A DNA stretch of 64,000 nt from Nostoc sp. UHCC 0302 (GTDB lineage Bacteria; Cyanobacteriota; Cyanobacteriia; Cyanobacteriales; Nostocaceae), in contig NZ_CP151099.1 in the NCBI RefSeq assembly GCF_038096175.1, positions 8,224,001 through 8,288,000 of the forward strand. Direction: 5' to 3'. The stretch's first letter is position 1. The number at the start of each line of letters is the position of its first letter. This document shows positions 56,370 through 64,000 of this stretch, in pieces. A model generated the notes under the pieces. The model saw nothing but the letters and a program-made list of their open reading frames with translations. It ran no database searches and was not told where the DNA came from. A program made the position numbers and the translations under genes.

Positions 56370-56850
56370 TCAAAGTGATAGTAATTCAATTTTAAGGGCA
56401 ATATGGACTCTACTTTGACTGTAATCTAGATGTAGCGATCGCTCCTAATTCCAAAAAATATAATTAAGCGATCGCTTATAGTTTAGGTGTAGTGTGATCG
56501 CCCTTCATGGTAGTTGATAAAATCAAGTGATCGCTTACAGCCTTTTTACTACTCTAACTAGTTCTTTAATTGCAAATTAGTCAGAGAATTTCTCTTTACT
56601 TAAAGCTAACTTCTAGTGCGATTGTCTATGCTCATAATATAAACAAAATTATTTACTTAAAAAGATTCTGAATGTCTCTGGCTCCAGAAATTACTCTTAA
56701 CACTTCGATACCTTCTTCTATTAATAAATAAAAAATTAGGCGTTGCTGAATCAAAGTATGAATTGTGCGATCGCTCTTAAAGCTTCAAGCACTTATCAGT
56801 TGAGTCAAGCGTTTCAGTATGCGAAGCACATTGTACAATTCATTTCCAGC
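56370..56850. other. spacer with HIP1 cluster and toxin remnant
   Basis: About 480 bp. At 56434-56535 there are four near-HIP1 sites in 100 bp (GCGATCGCT, GCGATCGCTTA, GTGATCGCC, GTGATCGCTTA), in similar contexts, suggesting short degenerate duplications. The ParE-like remnant is listed separately. Nothing else recognised. Confidence 0.5.
56653..56765 (-). pseudogene. ParE/RelE-type toxin C-terminal remnant
   Basis: The minus frame reads TLIQQRLIFYLLIEEGIEVL and RVISGARDIQNLFK then stop (TAA at 56653-56655). LIFY..IEDGIEVLRVxxGARDIxxLF is the C-terminal signature of ParE toxins. Upstream in-frame sequence does not continue the fold, and no antitoxin gene is seen, so only the last third of a toxin gene remains. 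Confidence 0.65.
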
Positions 56851-58104
56851 TTATTCATTCGTAGCTCCTTCTAGCCAAACCTCCACATCATCTGCTAGCA
56901 ATTTATGTGCTGCTTCTAGCATTGATGCAGCGATATCTTTGAGGTCTTCGCGATTATGCAAGTAAGTTTTTAAAGCTTCCATTGGGTCAATGCTACTACT
57001 TGCACTCAATTCGGGAATCCGGGGTCGAGCTAACTGACTGAGCAATTCTGCTTGAATGGTATAAGTATGAGCTGCACTTAAGGCAGTATGTAGAGAAGCT
57101 GTATCAATTAAATCCATCTGCTCAGAGCGGAGTTTGTAAATTAGCCGCACTACAGCATCTTGAATATCATATTTAGCGATCGCTTTCATTAACACCGCTT
57201 GCGGATCTTCTGCTTTGGAGACATCCACCTCAATTGTGCGGAAAGTCCGAACTGGTAAGGGACAAAATTCCCACTCAACCTTACCCCGCTCCAGTTCTAG
57301 CATCACATAGCCTTTGTCTTCTTTTTCTTCGCTAAAATCTACCCGCTCAATGCTTCCTGGATAAATCACTGGCGGGTTGTTAGATTTATTCAGGTTCTGG
57401 TGGCGGTGAACGTGTCCCAGCGCTACATAATCAAAACAGGGACGCGTTAGCAAAGAAAGAGGCAGAGTAAAGCCTTTACCCACTGCCAAATAGCGTTCTG
57501 CTCCCAAGGTTGCATTATCAGCCATCAAGTGAGCCAAAAGCACAGTTGGCACATCGGGGTCAAGACGGCGAATTTCTCCTTCTAAAACAACTTCTAGGCG
57601 ATCGGTTAACAGTTGGTTGACTTCTGCCAAAGACAAACCTTCGGTTTCTTGGCGAGTCATGAGCGTTGAACGAGTCAGCCAAGGGAGGGTAATCACTTGC
57701 ACACTGCCATTACGGGTTTGAATGTGGTGGGTGGTTAATATGTCACCGACAACAAATCCCGGTACTCCCAAGGTACGGTAAATATTTAAACTTGCTCCTC
57801 CCAATCCTTGAGAATGTTGGTCGTGGTTGCCCACTAACAAGACTGTGGGAATATTCGCATCCACGAGACGACGAAATTGGCTAGCAAAAGCTTCTTGGAC
57901 ATAAGGTGGCGGTGTAGCATCAGGAAAAGCATCGCCACCGAATATGACCATATCCACAACACCTGACAGGGCTTTATCGATACATCGGGAAAGAGTATTG
58001 ACAAAATCCTCCAGCCGTGTATTTAATCCTGTGGTGGGATTAATGCGCCCGTGGGAAAAGCCGCTTCCCATATGAATATCGGAGAGGTGGAGGATTTTAA
58101 CCAT
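56851..58104 (-). CDS. sbcD: SbcD-type DNA repair exonuclease
   Basis: 417 residues. The Mre11-type metallophosphoesterase motifs are in order: LHLSDIHMGS, FGGDAFPD, VGNHDQHS, LLAHLMADN and LGHVHRHQ, with a capping domain after about residue 280. SbcD with SbcC opens hairpins and trims DNA ends. No sbcC lies next to it in the window. The start ATG 58104 lies at the first residue of the fold (MVKILHLSD). IS insertion downstream of its promoter at 58176 could affect expression. Confidence 0.92.
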   Translation of the reverse strand: MVKILHLSDIHMGSGFSHGRINPTTGLNTRLEDFVNTLSRCIDKALSGVVDMVIFGGDAFPDATPPPYVQEAFASQFRRLVDANIPTVLLVGNHDQHSQGLGGASLNIYRTLGVPGFVVGDILTTHHIQTRNGSVQVITLPWLTRSTLMTRQETEGLSLAEVNQLLTDRLEVVLEGEIRRLDPDVPTVLLAHLMADNATLGAERYLAVGKGFTLPLSLLTRPCFDYVALGHVHRHQNLNKSNNPPVIYPGSIERVDFSEEKEDKGYVMLELERGKVEWEFCPLPVRTFRTIEVDVSKAEDPQAVLMKAIAKYDIQDAVVRLIYKLRSEQMDLIDTASLHTALSAAHTYTIQAELLSQLARPRIPELSASSSIDPMEALKTYLHNREDLKDIAASMLEAAHKLLADDVEVWLEGATNE

Positions 58105-58175
58105 ATTTGTCCTTTGTTCCTAGTGATTAGTCATTTGTCTAAATACTAATCACTAATTACAACTAATACCAATTC

Positions 58176-59174
58176 ACGCCTAATGTGAATTAGAAAAAAA
58201 GGCGGGAGAAGTAAGAAGATGAAAGTTACCAGACTTTTAACTCAGACTTCCCCCATGACTAGCATAGACTTTGGAACATTAATTACAACAATATTTGTAG
58301 TAGTCGATGATTGGTATCAAAAGCAAGTAAAAAATGAAACTTTGATAAAACCGGGTGCGAAGACGAGAATGAGTGATAGCGAAATCATGACACTAGCATT
58401 GGTCATGGATTATCTACCATTTCCCGGAGAAACACAATTTCTTGGTTTCATCAGGGGAAATTACAAGCAATGGTTTCCAAATTTACTCGACCAGAGTCAA
58501 TTTAATCGGCGGTTACGCAAATTAGATGGGATGTTAGAGAACTTACGCCGCAGTTGGGTAGAGCAATTGGTTGAAGGAAGTGAAAAATATTTCCTTCTCG
58601 ATACTAAACCGTTACCAGTATTAGGACTCAAACGAGACAAGCGATATAGTGACTTTGCCGGAAACGCTGCCCCTGGTCGATGTGCTGCTAGAGAAATGAG
58701 TTATTTTGGCTACAAGCTAGTAATGCTATCAACGTGGAATGGAATTGCCGTTGCTTATGACATAGTACCTGCTAATACTGATGAAAGAATTGCCGCTGAT
58801 GCTGTTTTAGAGATGGTTCAGCACAGCGATATTTACGCAGATAAAGGCTTTATTTCTGCCGACTGGCAAGCTGCCATCGCTCGCCGCACTGGTAATCGTA
58901 TCTGGACAAACAAGCGCGATAACCAGCATCTTCAACATTCTCATGCTTTGAAACGTTTTATTAGTCGTGTTCGCCAACGCGTTGAAGGTGTTTTTCACGA
59001 AATTCAAAATACTGGCCGTAATCCCGAACGCCTACTTAATAAAACTGTTGATGGCTTTTGTGTACATATTGCTGCCAAAGTTGCATCTCACACACTACGT
59101 CTATTGCTTCGCCGCCGTTTTGGCATCAATGTTCTCACTTTTCAGTCTCAACCTATTTAATTCACATTAGGCGT
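58176..59174 (+). mobile_element. complete insertion sequence, IS982-like, 999 bp
   Basis: Perfect 17-bp inverted repeats ACGCCTAATGTGAATTA at 58176-58192 and 59158-59174. Direct repeats AATTC (58171-58175 and 59175-59179) flank it as a 5-bp target duplication. Its transposase stop codon TAA overlaps the right inverted repeat. It is unrelated at its ends to the 987-bp element. The right flank reads AATTCGTAATTCG, so it landed in a TAATTCG heptamer repeat. Confidence 0.9.
58219..59160 (+). CDS. transposase, IS982-like DDE
   Basis: 313 residues, intact. SDSEIMTLALVMDYLPFPGE and DQSQFNRRLRKLDGMLENL near the N-terminus match the IS982-like helical region. DDE residues are in YFLLDTKPLPVLGLK, YADKGFISADW and RVRQRVEGVFHEIQNTGRN. 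Ribosome binding GGCGGGAG precedes ATG 58219 by 11; ATG 58255 is an alternative. Intact frame, perfect ends and target duplication suggest recent and possibly active transposition. Confidence 0.87.
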   Translation: MKVTRLLTQTSPMTSIDFGTLITTIFVVVDDWYQKQVKNETLIKPGAKTRMSDSEIMTLALVMDYLPFPGETQFLGFIRGNYKQWFPNLLDQSQFNRRLRKLDGMLENLRRSWVEQLVEGSEKYFLLDTKPLPVLGLKRDKRYSDFAGNAAPGRCAAREMSYFGYKLVMLSTWNGIAVAYDIVPANTDERIAADAVLEMVQHSDIYADKGFISADWQAAIARRTGNRIWTNKRDNQHLQHSHALKRFISRVRQRVEGVFHEIQNTGRNPERLLNKTVDGFCVHIAAKVASHTLRLLLRRRFGINVLTFQSQPI

Positions 59175-59212
59175 AATTCGTAATTCGTAGTTAAGAGGCG
59201 TCAGATTTAATT

Positions 59213-59290
59213 TAACGTGAGTTCGACAAACCTCTTCTTCCCGCCTCCCTCTTGGAAACCTACCGTGTACACACAAGTCGAATTTCTTCT
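59213..59290. mobile_element. left half of a MITE-like element (D)
   Basis: TAACGTGAGTTCGACAAACC is the family's left end, followed by CCGCCTCCCTCTTGGAAACC, after which the sequence leaves the MITE type at CCGTGTACACACAAGTCG. The right inverted end is not found. Matching MITE interior appears again after the tandem array at 59716-59772. Confidence 0.55.
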
Positions 59291-59408
59291 TAAATCCCAA
59301 AGATTACCCACTTAATCGCAGTGATGGTTAGGTTGGGGTAAAACTAAAGCTAAAACCTTAGTTAATCAGGTTTAAAGTGAGGTCTTGAGAATTCATGCAA
59401 TCAGTATC

Positions 59409-59660
59409 TTGAATTTGGGTGGTCGTTTATTGAATTTGGGTGGTCGTTTATTGAATTCGGGTAGTCGTTTATTGAATTCGGGTGGTCGTTTATTGAATTC
59501 GGGTGGTCGTTTATTGAATTCGGGTGGTCGTTTATTGAATTCGGGTGGTTGTTTATTGAATTCGGGTGGTTGTTTATTGAATTCGGGTGGTTGTTTATTG
59601 AATTCGGGTGGTTGTTTATTGAATTCGGGTGGTCGTTTATTGAATTCAAGCGGTGGTTAG
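59409..59660. repeat. 21-bp tandem array, 11 full copies plus one diverged copy
   Basis: Units from 59409 repeat every 21 bp to 59639, beginning TTGAATT(T/C)GGGT and ending GGT(C/T)GTTTA; 59640-59660 is a diverged twelfth unit (AAGCGGTGGTTAG). Most hold GAATTC. Units 7-10 share GGTTG where others have GGTCG, so they were amplified as a block. Both strands are open for long stretches (NSGGRLL and PNSINDH heptads), which follows from the 21-bp period. Upstream, GTACACACAAGT (59266-59277) also precedes the first array. Confidence 0.9.
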
Positions 59661-59701
59661 GGTGGGGTAAAACCCAGATTCTTGAGCAACTTCAGACTTG
59701 T

Positions 59702-59798
59702 ATGTACACCGTAGCTTGGAAACGGAAAGAAAGGAGCAACGTAAGTATCAGGTTTTTAAGCCTCTCTCCTTGTAGGCTACGGTGTACACACAAATGAT
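59702..59798. repeat. inverted repeat GTACACCGTAGC/GCTACGGTGTAC enclosing MITE-like interior
   Basis: GTACACCGTAGC (59704-59715) and GCTACGGTGTAC (about 59777-59788) are exact inverted repeats. Between them is ACGGAAAGAAAGGAGCAACG and CCTCTCTCCTTGT, matching the interior of MITE element A. This looks like the other part of element D, re-ended with different inverted repeats. Confidence 0.6.
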
Positions 59799-60278
59799 CT
59801 AATGACCTCAAATCCTGCATCAGTAGCGTGTGTTATGCCAAAGGCTAACGCACTATCCGAAGGTTTTGGTGGAATGGCACTAAGTTAAGCACAAACCCTT
59901 GATATAACTGGATGAGAGGGTGTGGGGTGTGGGGAATTAAGAAGATGTTAAACTCCGCCGCCCAACTAAAATTTAATTGTCTTAAACACAAACCTGCAAC
60001 CCTACCCCCAACAAAGAGCCCTGACGAGGTTTGACCTTTTCTTAGTGCCATTCGGTTTTGGTGCGGTACTCTCAGCGGTAACACAGCGCTAGTCCGCTCA
60101 AGTAGGGAAACCCTTGACGCTCGTACCCTTACGGGGAAGCAAGCTACGCCTTGGCGTCTCCCTTGGGGAGAGGACTCGCTCTAAGCGTTCGCGTTAGCGT
60201 CTCGTAGAGAAGCTATGCCGTTGGCGCAGCCTCTCGTAGAGCAGGCTGCGCCAACGGCTGGCTTCCCTACATATCTAA
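59799..60278. repeat. spacer with dense GC-rich dispersed repeats
   Basis: 60095-60265 is a run of interlocking palindromic units (GCGTCTCGTAGAGAAGCTAT, GGCGCAGCCTCTCGTAGAGC, GGCTGCGCCAACGGCTGGC), the largest cluster of this family in the window. The left half of the spacer is without recognisable features. It has no gene despite short open frames. Confidence 0.65.
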
Positions 60279-60905
60279 TTACTGAACCGTAAATCCTTCA
60301 GGTCTGATTGCGTCTTGTAAATCAGCCCCTAACAGGTTTGCACCCTGGATGTTCGCATTTGTGAGATTTGTCTTTTCCAAGTCAGCTTTTTGTAGATTAG
60401 CTGCTTGCAGATTAGCTCCTAGCAAGTTTGTTTTCTCTAGGTCTGCATCAAATAGGTTTGCTCCTACTAGGTTTGCTCCCGCTACATTTGCCTTGCCTAA
60501 ATCTGCTCCTTGTAAATTTGCAGCTTGCAAGTTTGTTTGCTGTAAGTTAGCTCTCTCTAAATCTGCTCCTTGCAAATTAGCATTCTCTAAGTTTGCCGCT
60601 TGCAGGTTTGCATCCTTTAAAGTAGCCCCAATCAAATTACACCCGACACATTCATTAGTTTGTAGTAAATGTCTAACGTTTGCTGCTACAGACTGTACTG
60701 GCGCTACAACCGGAGATATCACTGGCGCTGATGTGGTTTCTGTTGGCGATACAACTGGAGCTGATATAGATTCTGTGGGTACAGATGGTGTTACTGATTG
60801 AGCTTTGGCGCTGGGTTGGTCAAGCAGAGAAATTCCCGCTACAAGTACTAGAAATACTGCTGTTACAATCCAGTTTGTTAATTTTTTTGAGTTTAGTTTA
60901 TTCAT
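60279..60905 (-). CDS. exported pentapeptide-repeat protein
   Basis: 208 residues from ATG 60905, chosen because AGGAAGGAAC lies just upstream. Signal peptide or anchor WIVTAVFLVLVAGISLL ends near AKAQ. A Pro/Val/Thr/Ser linker follows (three VSPT/APV repeats), then ECVGCNLIGA, then about 22 pentapeptide rungs A(N/D)LxX forming a quadrilateral helix. The ECVGCNL start is common in cyanobacterial exported pentapeptide proteins. Likely periplasmic or thylakoid-lumenal; function unknown. Confidence 0.88.
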   Translation of the reverse strand: MNKLNSKKLTNWIVTAVFLVLVAGISLLDQPSAKAQSVTPSVPTESISAPVVSPTETTSAPVISPVVAPVQSVAANVRHLLQTNECVGCNLIGATLKDANLQAANLENANLQGADLERANLQQTNLQAANLQGADLGKANVAGANLVGANLFDADLEKTNLLGANLQAANLQKADLEKTNLTNANIQGANLLGADLQDAIRPEGFTVQ

Positions 60906-61172
60906 TAGTTCCTTCCTGTTACGATTTGCAGTCGTTGTTTTGCTTTTGTAAGAGCTATTCATAAAATCGCTTTATATTCACTGTAAATAACTTGATTGAT
61001 AAGAGCAAATATCATTACTGTTTAAATTCATAAATTTTAGTGATTAAAAAAGTTAGTGATTGAGTGAGATTAAGGAGAAAGATCAACTAAATATTTTGTG
61101 TAGCAAATTGCGCTGTGCTGGAGGCGATCTCGCATTTTGCTAGTTTTAGCCAGGCTGCTTATCGCCAAATTC

Positions 61173-61844
61173 TTAATGAGATAACATTGCCAGACTAGGT
61201 AAGAGTTGAAACGTTCCACTTTTCATCATGATCGAGAATCCCAGGTAGATTAAGACAAACGGGAAAACTTTGCGACCATAGCGAGTCAGAACGGGAGCCA
61301 TCAGAGGATTGCGAGTCAGGTTGTAAGAGAGCAAGCACCACATCCCTACAGTCAAATAGCAAACACATAGAATTACTCCCAAACTTGGAAGATTACTGCT
61401 AGCAAACAACGGTACATATATCCCAATGTTGTTTGCTCCATTGGCAATGGTGACTGCTGACACACGGTAGGTTTGCGGATCGCGGATGGTTGCCCATATT
61501 GATTTTTTACAACGCGGAGAATGATTAGGAGTTAAATTAACTGATACAGCTTGTACTGTCTCTACAGCCTCTTCTCGGCTCATGAGATGACTGATACCAA
61601 TCGCAATGGGAAGTATACCTAGCAATCCAATCCAGGCTTCAGGAATAACTAAACCGCCGATGAAACCAGGGAGACTTGCAAACACTAATGCAGTAAATCC
61701 AAGAAATTCACCGATAATAATATGCTTGGGACGAAAGGTGTGATTGATTTTTCCGAAAAATGCCGTCAAATATAAGTTGTCGTCAAAGGTGGTTGCAAAA
61801 GCCGCAGATATGCCAATAATTACTGTACTAATCAGCCAACTCAT
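61173..61844 (-). CDS. CadD-type cadmium resistance transporter
   Basis: 223 residues, five or six TM helices. Motifs AAFATTFDDNLYLTAFF near the N-terminus and TIANGANNIGIYVPLFA in the second half each pair acidic/Asn residues with a TM helix and are typical of the CadD/LysE-type cadmium family. The middle loop is short and charged. Substrate may be Cd2+ or another cation. No CadC-type regulator is adjacent; a 590-bp spacer precedes it. Confidence 0.82.
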   Translation of the reverse strand: MSWLISTVIIGISAAFATTFDDNLYLTAFFGKINHTFRPKHIIIGEFLGFTALVFASLPGFIGGLVIPEAWIGLLGILPIAIGISHLMSREEAVETVQAVSVNLTPNHSPRCKKSIWATIRDPQTYRVSAVTIANGANNIGIYVPLFASSNLPSLGVILCVCYLTVGMWCLLSYNLTRNPLMAPVLTRYGRKVFPFVLIYLGFSIMMKSGTFQLLPSLAMLSH

Positions 61845-62432
61845 AATCTTTACTCCCTATGATTCAATGCTGTTTTTTAGCCCTTCCTAGTTCTTCTCTG
61901 CTTCTCTATCTGAGGCAGCACAAGGGATTTTTAGACTGTTTTGCCTAGCCTTAGCCACTTGAGGTTAGCTAGTTATCAGTCAATTTCCCTGTGTTTAGAA
62001 TTTTTGGAGGTAATCGCCACCAAATCAAGTTGGTGATTTCTTTCTCAGCAAGGTACCTTGGGAGCGCATGAACTTTATATTATGACTATCCCCTAGATAA
62101 GAGCAAATATCCTTTTTTTTTAAAACGATAAATACAAGTAATTAATAGCTGAAGTATAAGGAAGGTTACAACAAGGAGATAGTGTCAGATGTGCGCGTAA
62201 GATAATTCCTATAAAAATTAGTCACTTTATCTCTCATTTAAAATTTTCTTCAGAGAATAATGTTGAACTTTTGTATTTATGTACTTTCGTAACTAGGAAG
62301 TTTCAATAATAAAAACGGGATACCTATAGATGGCGGCTTGTCGTCAGATATTCGGATGTTAATATGACTAATCGCGCCCTCATTACTTCTGTTAGAAGAT
62401 TTCTGATAATGTTTGATTTATAACTTGTAATT
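61845..62432. other. spacer between divergent genes
   Basis: About 590 bp with AT-rich sequence. A CACCAAATCAAGTTGGTG hairpin occurs at 62019-62036. No riboswitch, RNA gene or protein gene recognised. Confidence 0.5.
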
Positions 62433-62885
62433 ATGCTAACCAGTGTTGATCGTTTATTATTTGTCCGGCGAGTCCCGATTTTTAAGGAATTGCGGGATGA
62501 TTTTATTGTGCGGCTGACCTCAGTGATGGATGAACTGTCATTTCCAGCTAATTACACCATTTTTAGACAGGGTGAAGAAGGGCGATCGCTTTATATTGTT
62601 GTTTCAGGTCGGGTTAAAGTTCATATTGGCGATAAACAACTGGCAGAGGTAGAGCAGGGAAAATACTTTGGTGAGATGGCAGTATTTGATACACAACCCC
62701 GTTCTGCAACGGCAACGACTTTAGAACCTTGTGAATTTTTGGAATTAACGCAAGAGCAACTTTATGACGCAATTGAAGAAACTCCCGAAATTGCAGTGAA
62801 CATCATTCGGGAATTATCGCGTTTGATTCGCAAGCTGAATGACGACATGAACGTGACCGCTTCAGGTCGTCAAAATAATTCGTAA
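62433..62885 (+). CDS. single-domain cyclic-nucleotide-binding protein
   Basis: 150 residues: one cNMP-binding beta-roll with FGEMAVFDTQPRSATATT, the phosphate-binding cassette in which the Glu and the Arg contact cyclic-nucleotide ribose and phosphate. Helices C at the end are charged; there is no HTH, so it is not a Crp-type DNA binder by itself. It could sense cAMP or act in protein contacts. It is convergent with cobB, with the heptamer repeats lying between. Confidence 0.87.
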   Translation: MLTSVDRLLFVRRVPIFKELRDDFIVRLTSVMDELSFPANYTIFRQGEEGRSLYIVVSGRVKVHIGDKQLAEVEQGKYFGEMAVFDTQPRSATATTLEPCEFLELTQEQLYDAIEETPEIAVNIIRELSRLIRKLNDDMNVTASGRQNNS

Positions 62886-62930
62886 TTCGTAATTCGTAAT
62901 TCGTAATTCGTAATTCGTAATTATCAATTA
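62878..62930. repeat. heptamer tandem repeat (TAATTCG)n
   Basis: Six or seven copies of TAATTCG run from about 62878 to 62921, overlapping the stop codon of the cyclic-nucleotide-binding gene, and end TAATTATCAATTATGAATTA. This is the short tandem repeat type common in heterocystous cyanobacteria. The same heptamer lies at the right flank of the 999-bp IS (59175-59188). Confidence 0.85.
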
Positions 62931-64000
62931 TGAATTATTAAACTTAAGGCATTGCTGGAGAAACCGCTGCGGAATCTCTACACTTTCTCCCCAATGCAAA
63001 TGAATATAAGACGCATGAACATTAGCAGGCAAACCCCATCCTTCACATCCCATATTTTCGTCACAATCAAAGCGATAAGTTTCAAACAAAGGCTGATTGG
63101 GAGTTGAGATTAAACGGGAACGATGAAACTCATGCCCGTAAATATTTGTGCCTGTTGATCCTAGTAAATTATCTTGCAAAGCTACTGCACGACGATATCC
63201 CAAGGTAAGACCCCCACCCATTACAGCAGATGTGGGTAAGATTTCCACCATCGACCAAGGTTTACCCTCAAAATCGACAATTTGCTCACACAAATACATC
63301 AATCCCCCACATTCAGCAACTGTGGGCATTCCTTTCATAATTGCTGTTTTCACTGCATCACGCACGCTGAAATTTTCTGCTAATTGTTGAGCAAAAACTT
63401 CTGGGAAACCACCACCGAAATACATTCCCTGCACATCTTTTGGTAATCCAGTATCTTCTAAAGGACTCCAGAAAACTAGTTCTGCACCTAATTGTTGTAG
63501 CAAGTCGAGATTGTCTTGGTAATAGAAATTAAAAGCGCGATCGCGCGCGACGGCAATTTTCAAAGAGGAGGGGGGGAAAGGAGGAGAGGGAGAGGGGGAG
63601 AGGGGGGGAGATTTTAATAGGGGTAACAAGTTTTGCCAGTCAAAGCAGGTGTCGCCTAAATCCGCAAAGTGATTAATTAAAGCATTCAGTTGGGGAAGTT
63701 CTGCTGTCGGTACTAAACCCAGATGGCGATCAGGGATTGTGATGTTATCCTGACGCCTTAGCACGCCGAGAATTGGTAATTGTAAAGGTTCTAAAGAGTC
63801 TTTGAGAAGAGAGAGGTGGCGATCGCTTCCGACTCTATTTAATACCACTCCAGCAATTTTAATTGTCGGATCAAAAGAGCGGTAGCCGTGAGCGATCGCA
63901 GCTACAGAACCAGACAACCGACTACAATCAATCACCAATAATACAGGCAAATCTAACAGCCGTGCGATGTGAGCTGTACTGGCAAAAGAAGTCGGGGATT
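62928..64000 (-). CDS. cobB: cobyrinic acid a,c-diamide synthase, N-terminus beyond window
   Basis: 357 codons visible; the frame is open through the right edge (STAHIARLLDLPVLLVIDCS). The ATP-binding half shows the BioD/CobQ-like loop around VLLVIDCSRLSGS, and the C-terminal glutamine amidotransferase half has the nucleophile AECGGLMYLCE and the motif GHEFHRSR, with a late His (SYIHLHWGE). It amidates cobyrinic acid (or hydrogenobyrinate) with glutamine and ATP in cobalamin synthesis. Between halves a Pro/Ser stretch PPLSPSPSPPFPPSSL is encoded by a purine-rich tract at 63564-63610. The real start lies past 64000. Confidence 0.93.
   Translation of the reverse strand, partial: SPTSFASTAHIARLLDLPVLLVIDCSRLSGSVAAIAHGYRSFDPTIKIAGVVLNRVGSDRHLSLLKDSLEPLQLPILGVLRRQDNITIPDRHLGLVPTAELPQLNALINHFADLGDTCFDWQNLLPLLKSPPLSPSPSPPFPPSSLKIAVARDRAFNFYYQDNLDLLQQLGAELVFWSPLEDTGLPKDVQGMYFGGGFPEVFAQQLAENFSVRDAVKTAIMKGMPTVAECGGLMYLCEQIVDFEGKPWSMVEILPTSAVMGGGLTLGYRRAVALQDNLLGSTGTNIYGHEFHRSRLISTPNQPLFETYRFDCDENMGCEGWGLPANVHASYIHLHWGESVEIPQRFLQQCLKFNNS

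Noticed and set aside
59385-59797. Overlapping frames of 82-91 codons on both strands over the second array
   Set aside because: Same reason as for the first array; no conserved flanks or initiation signals.
59845-60084. 79-codon minus frame in the repeat-rich spacer
   Set aside because: Overlaps dispersed repeats, has no ribosome binding site and no recognisable domain.

Overview
The window is chromosomal DNA of a filamentous, probably heterocyst-forming cyanobacterium (Nostocales; Nostoc, Calothrix or Tolypothrix-like). The reasons are the very frequent HIP1 octamer GCGATCGC, moderate-to-low GC with AT-rich spacers, dispersed palindromic and heptameric (TAATTCG) repeats, and characteristic genes: cyanobacterial-type thiE, a cyanobacteriochrome-type receptor, a kinase/formylglycine-enzyme fusion, a PEP-CTERM protein, an SLH/beta-helix protein and a vMAP-type STAND NTPase. 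No rRNA, tRNA or CRISPR array was recognised. The placement is inference from these features; no database was searched.

Layout. 0-3 kb: edge fragment of a conserved protein and a beta-helix/six-SLH surface protein. 3.1-4.7 kb: a 21-bp tandem array, a MITE-like element and a small conserved gene. 4.7-7.7 kb: a membrane receptor with three DXCF-type cyanobacteriochrome GAF domains and an MCP-type output. 8.2-10 kb: a decayed gene and thiE-thiS (thiamin). 10-23 kb: glycosyltransferases, a DUF1517 protein, GNAT, kinase-FGE fusion, an orphan potC, DUF1499, a class-V aminotransferase, a 36-aa membrane peptide and a dynamin-like GTPase. 23-30 kb: pentapeptide protein, a frameshifted gene, a divergent Mn/Zn-type ABC transporter (mntC < > mntA-mntB), PEP-CTERM protein. 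30-48 kb: HAD hydrolase, NurA, IS982 copy 1, ftsH, flavin reductase, a ferrochelatase-like protein with a natural His8 tail, MFS exporter, ilvB with a zinc-ribbon tail, TerB-like protein, dacB, FHA protein, and a histidine kinase damaged by a deletion.

48-64 kb: a Uma2 gene remnant, IS982 copy 2 (inverted relative to copy 1; both carry the same frameshift), a KimA-like APC permease, then an AT-rich accessory island (52-56.4 kb): a STAND NTPase without sensor repeats, a multi-pass membrane protein, a CPBP protease and an LRAT-like/TM/LysM fusion. After a ParE toxin remnant come sbcD, a complete second type of IS982-family element with 17-bp inverted repeats and an AATTC target duplication, a second 21-bp tandem array lying among MITE halves, a secreted pentapeptide protein, a CadD-type transporter, a cyclic-nucleotide-binding protein and the start-less 3' part of cobB at the right edge.

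How it fits together. Most genes are single housekeeping or signalling units; only thiE-thiS and mntA-mntB look like operons. The most unusual content is (i) the photoreceptor with duplicated GAF domains, (ii) the two 21-bp, 11-copy tandem arrays that each sit beside the same MITE family, (iii) MITE ends that share the TGAGTTCG core with the resident IS982 copies, (iv) the 52-56 kb STAND/CPBP/LRAT-LysM island, and (v) the kinase-FGE fusion whose C-terminus looks like a diversity-generating-retroelement target.
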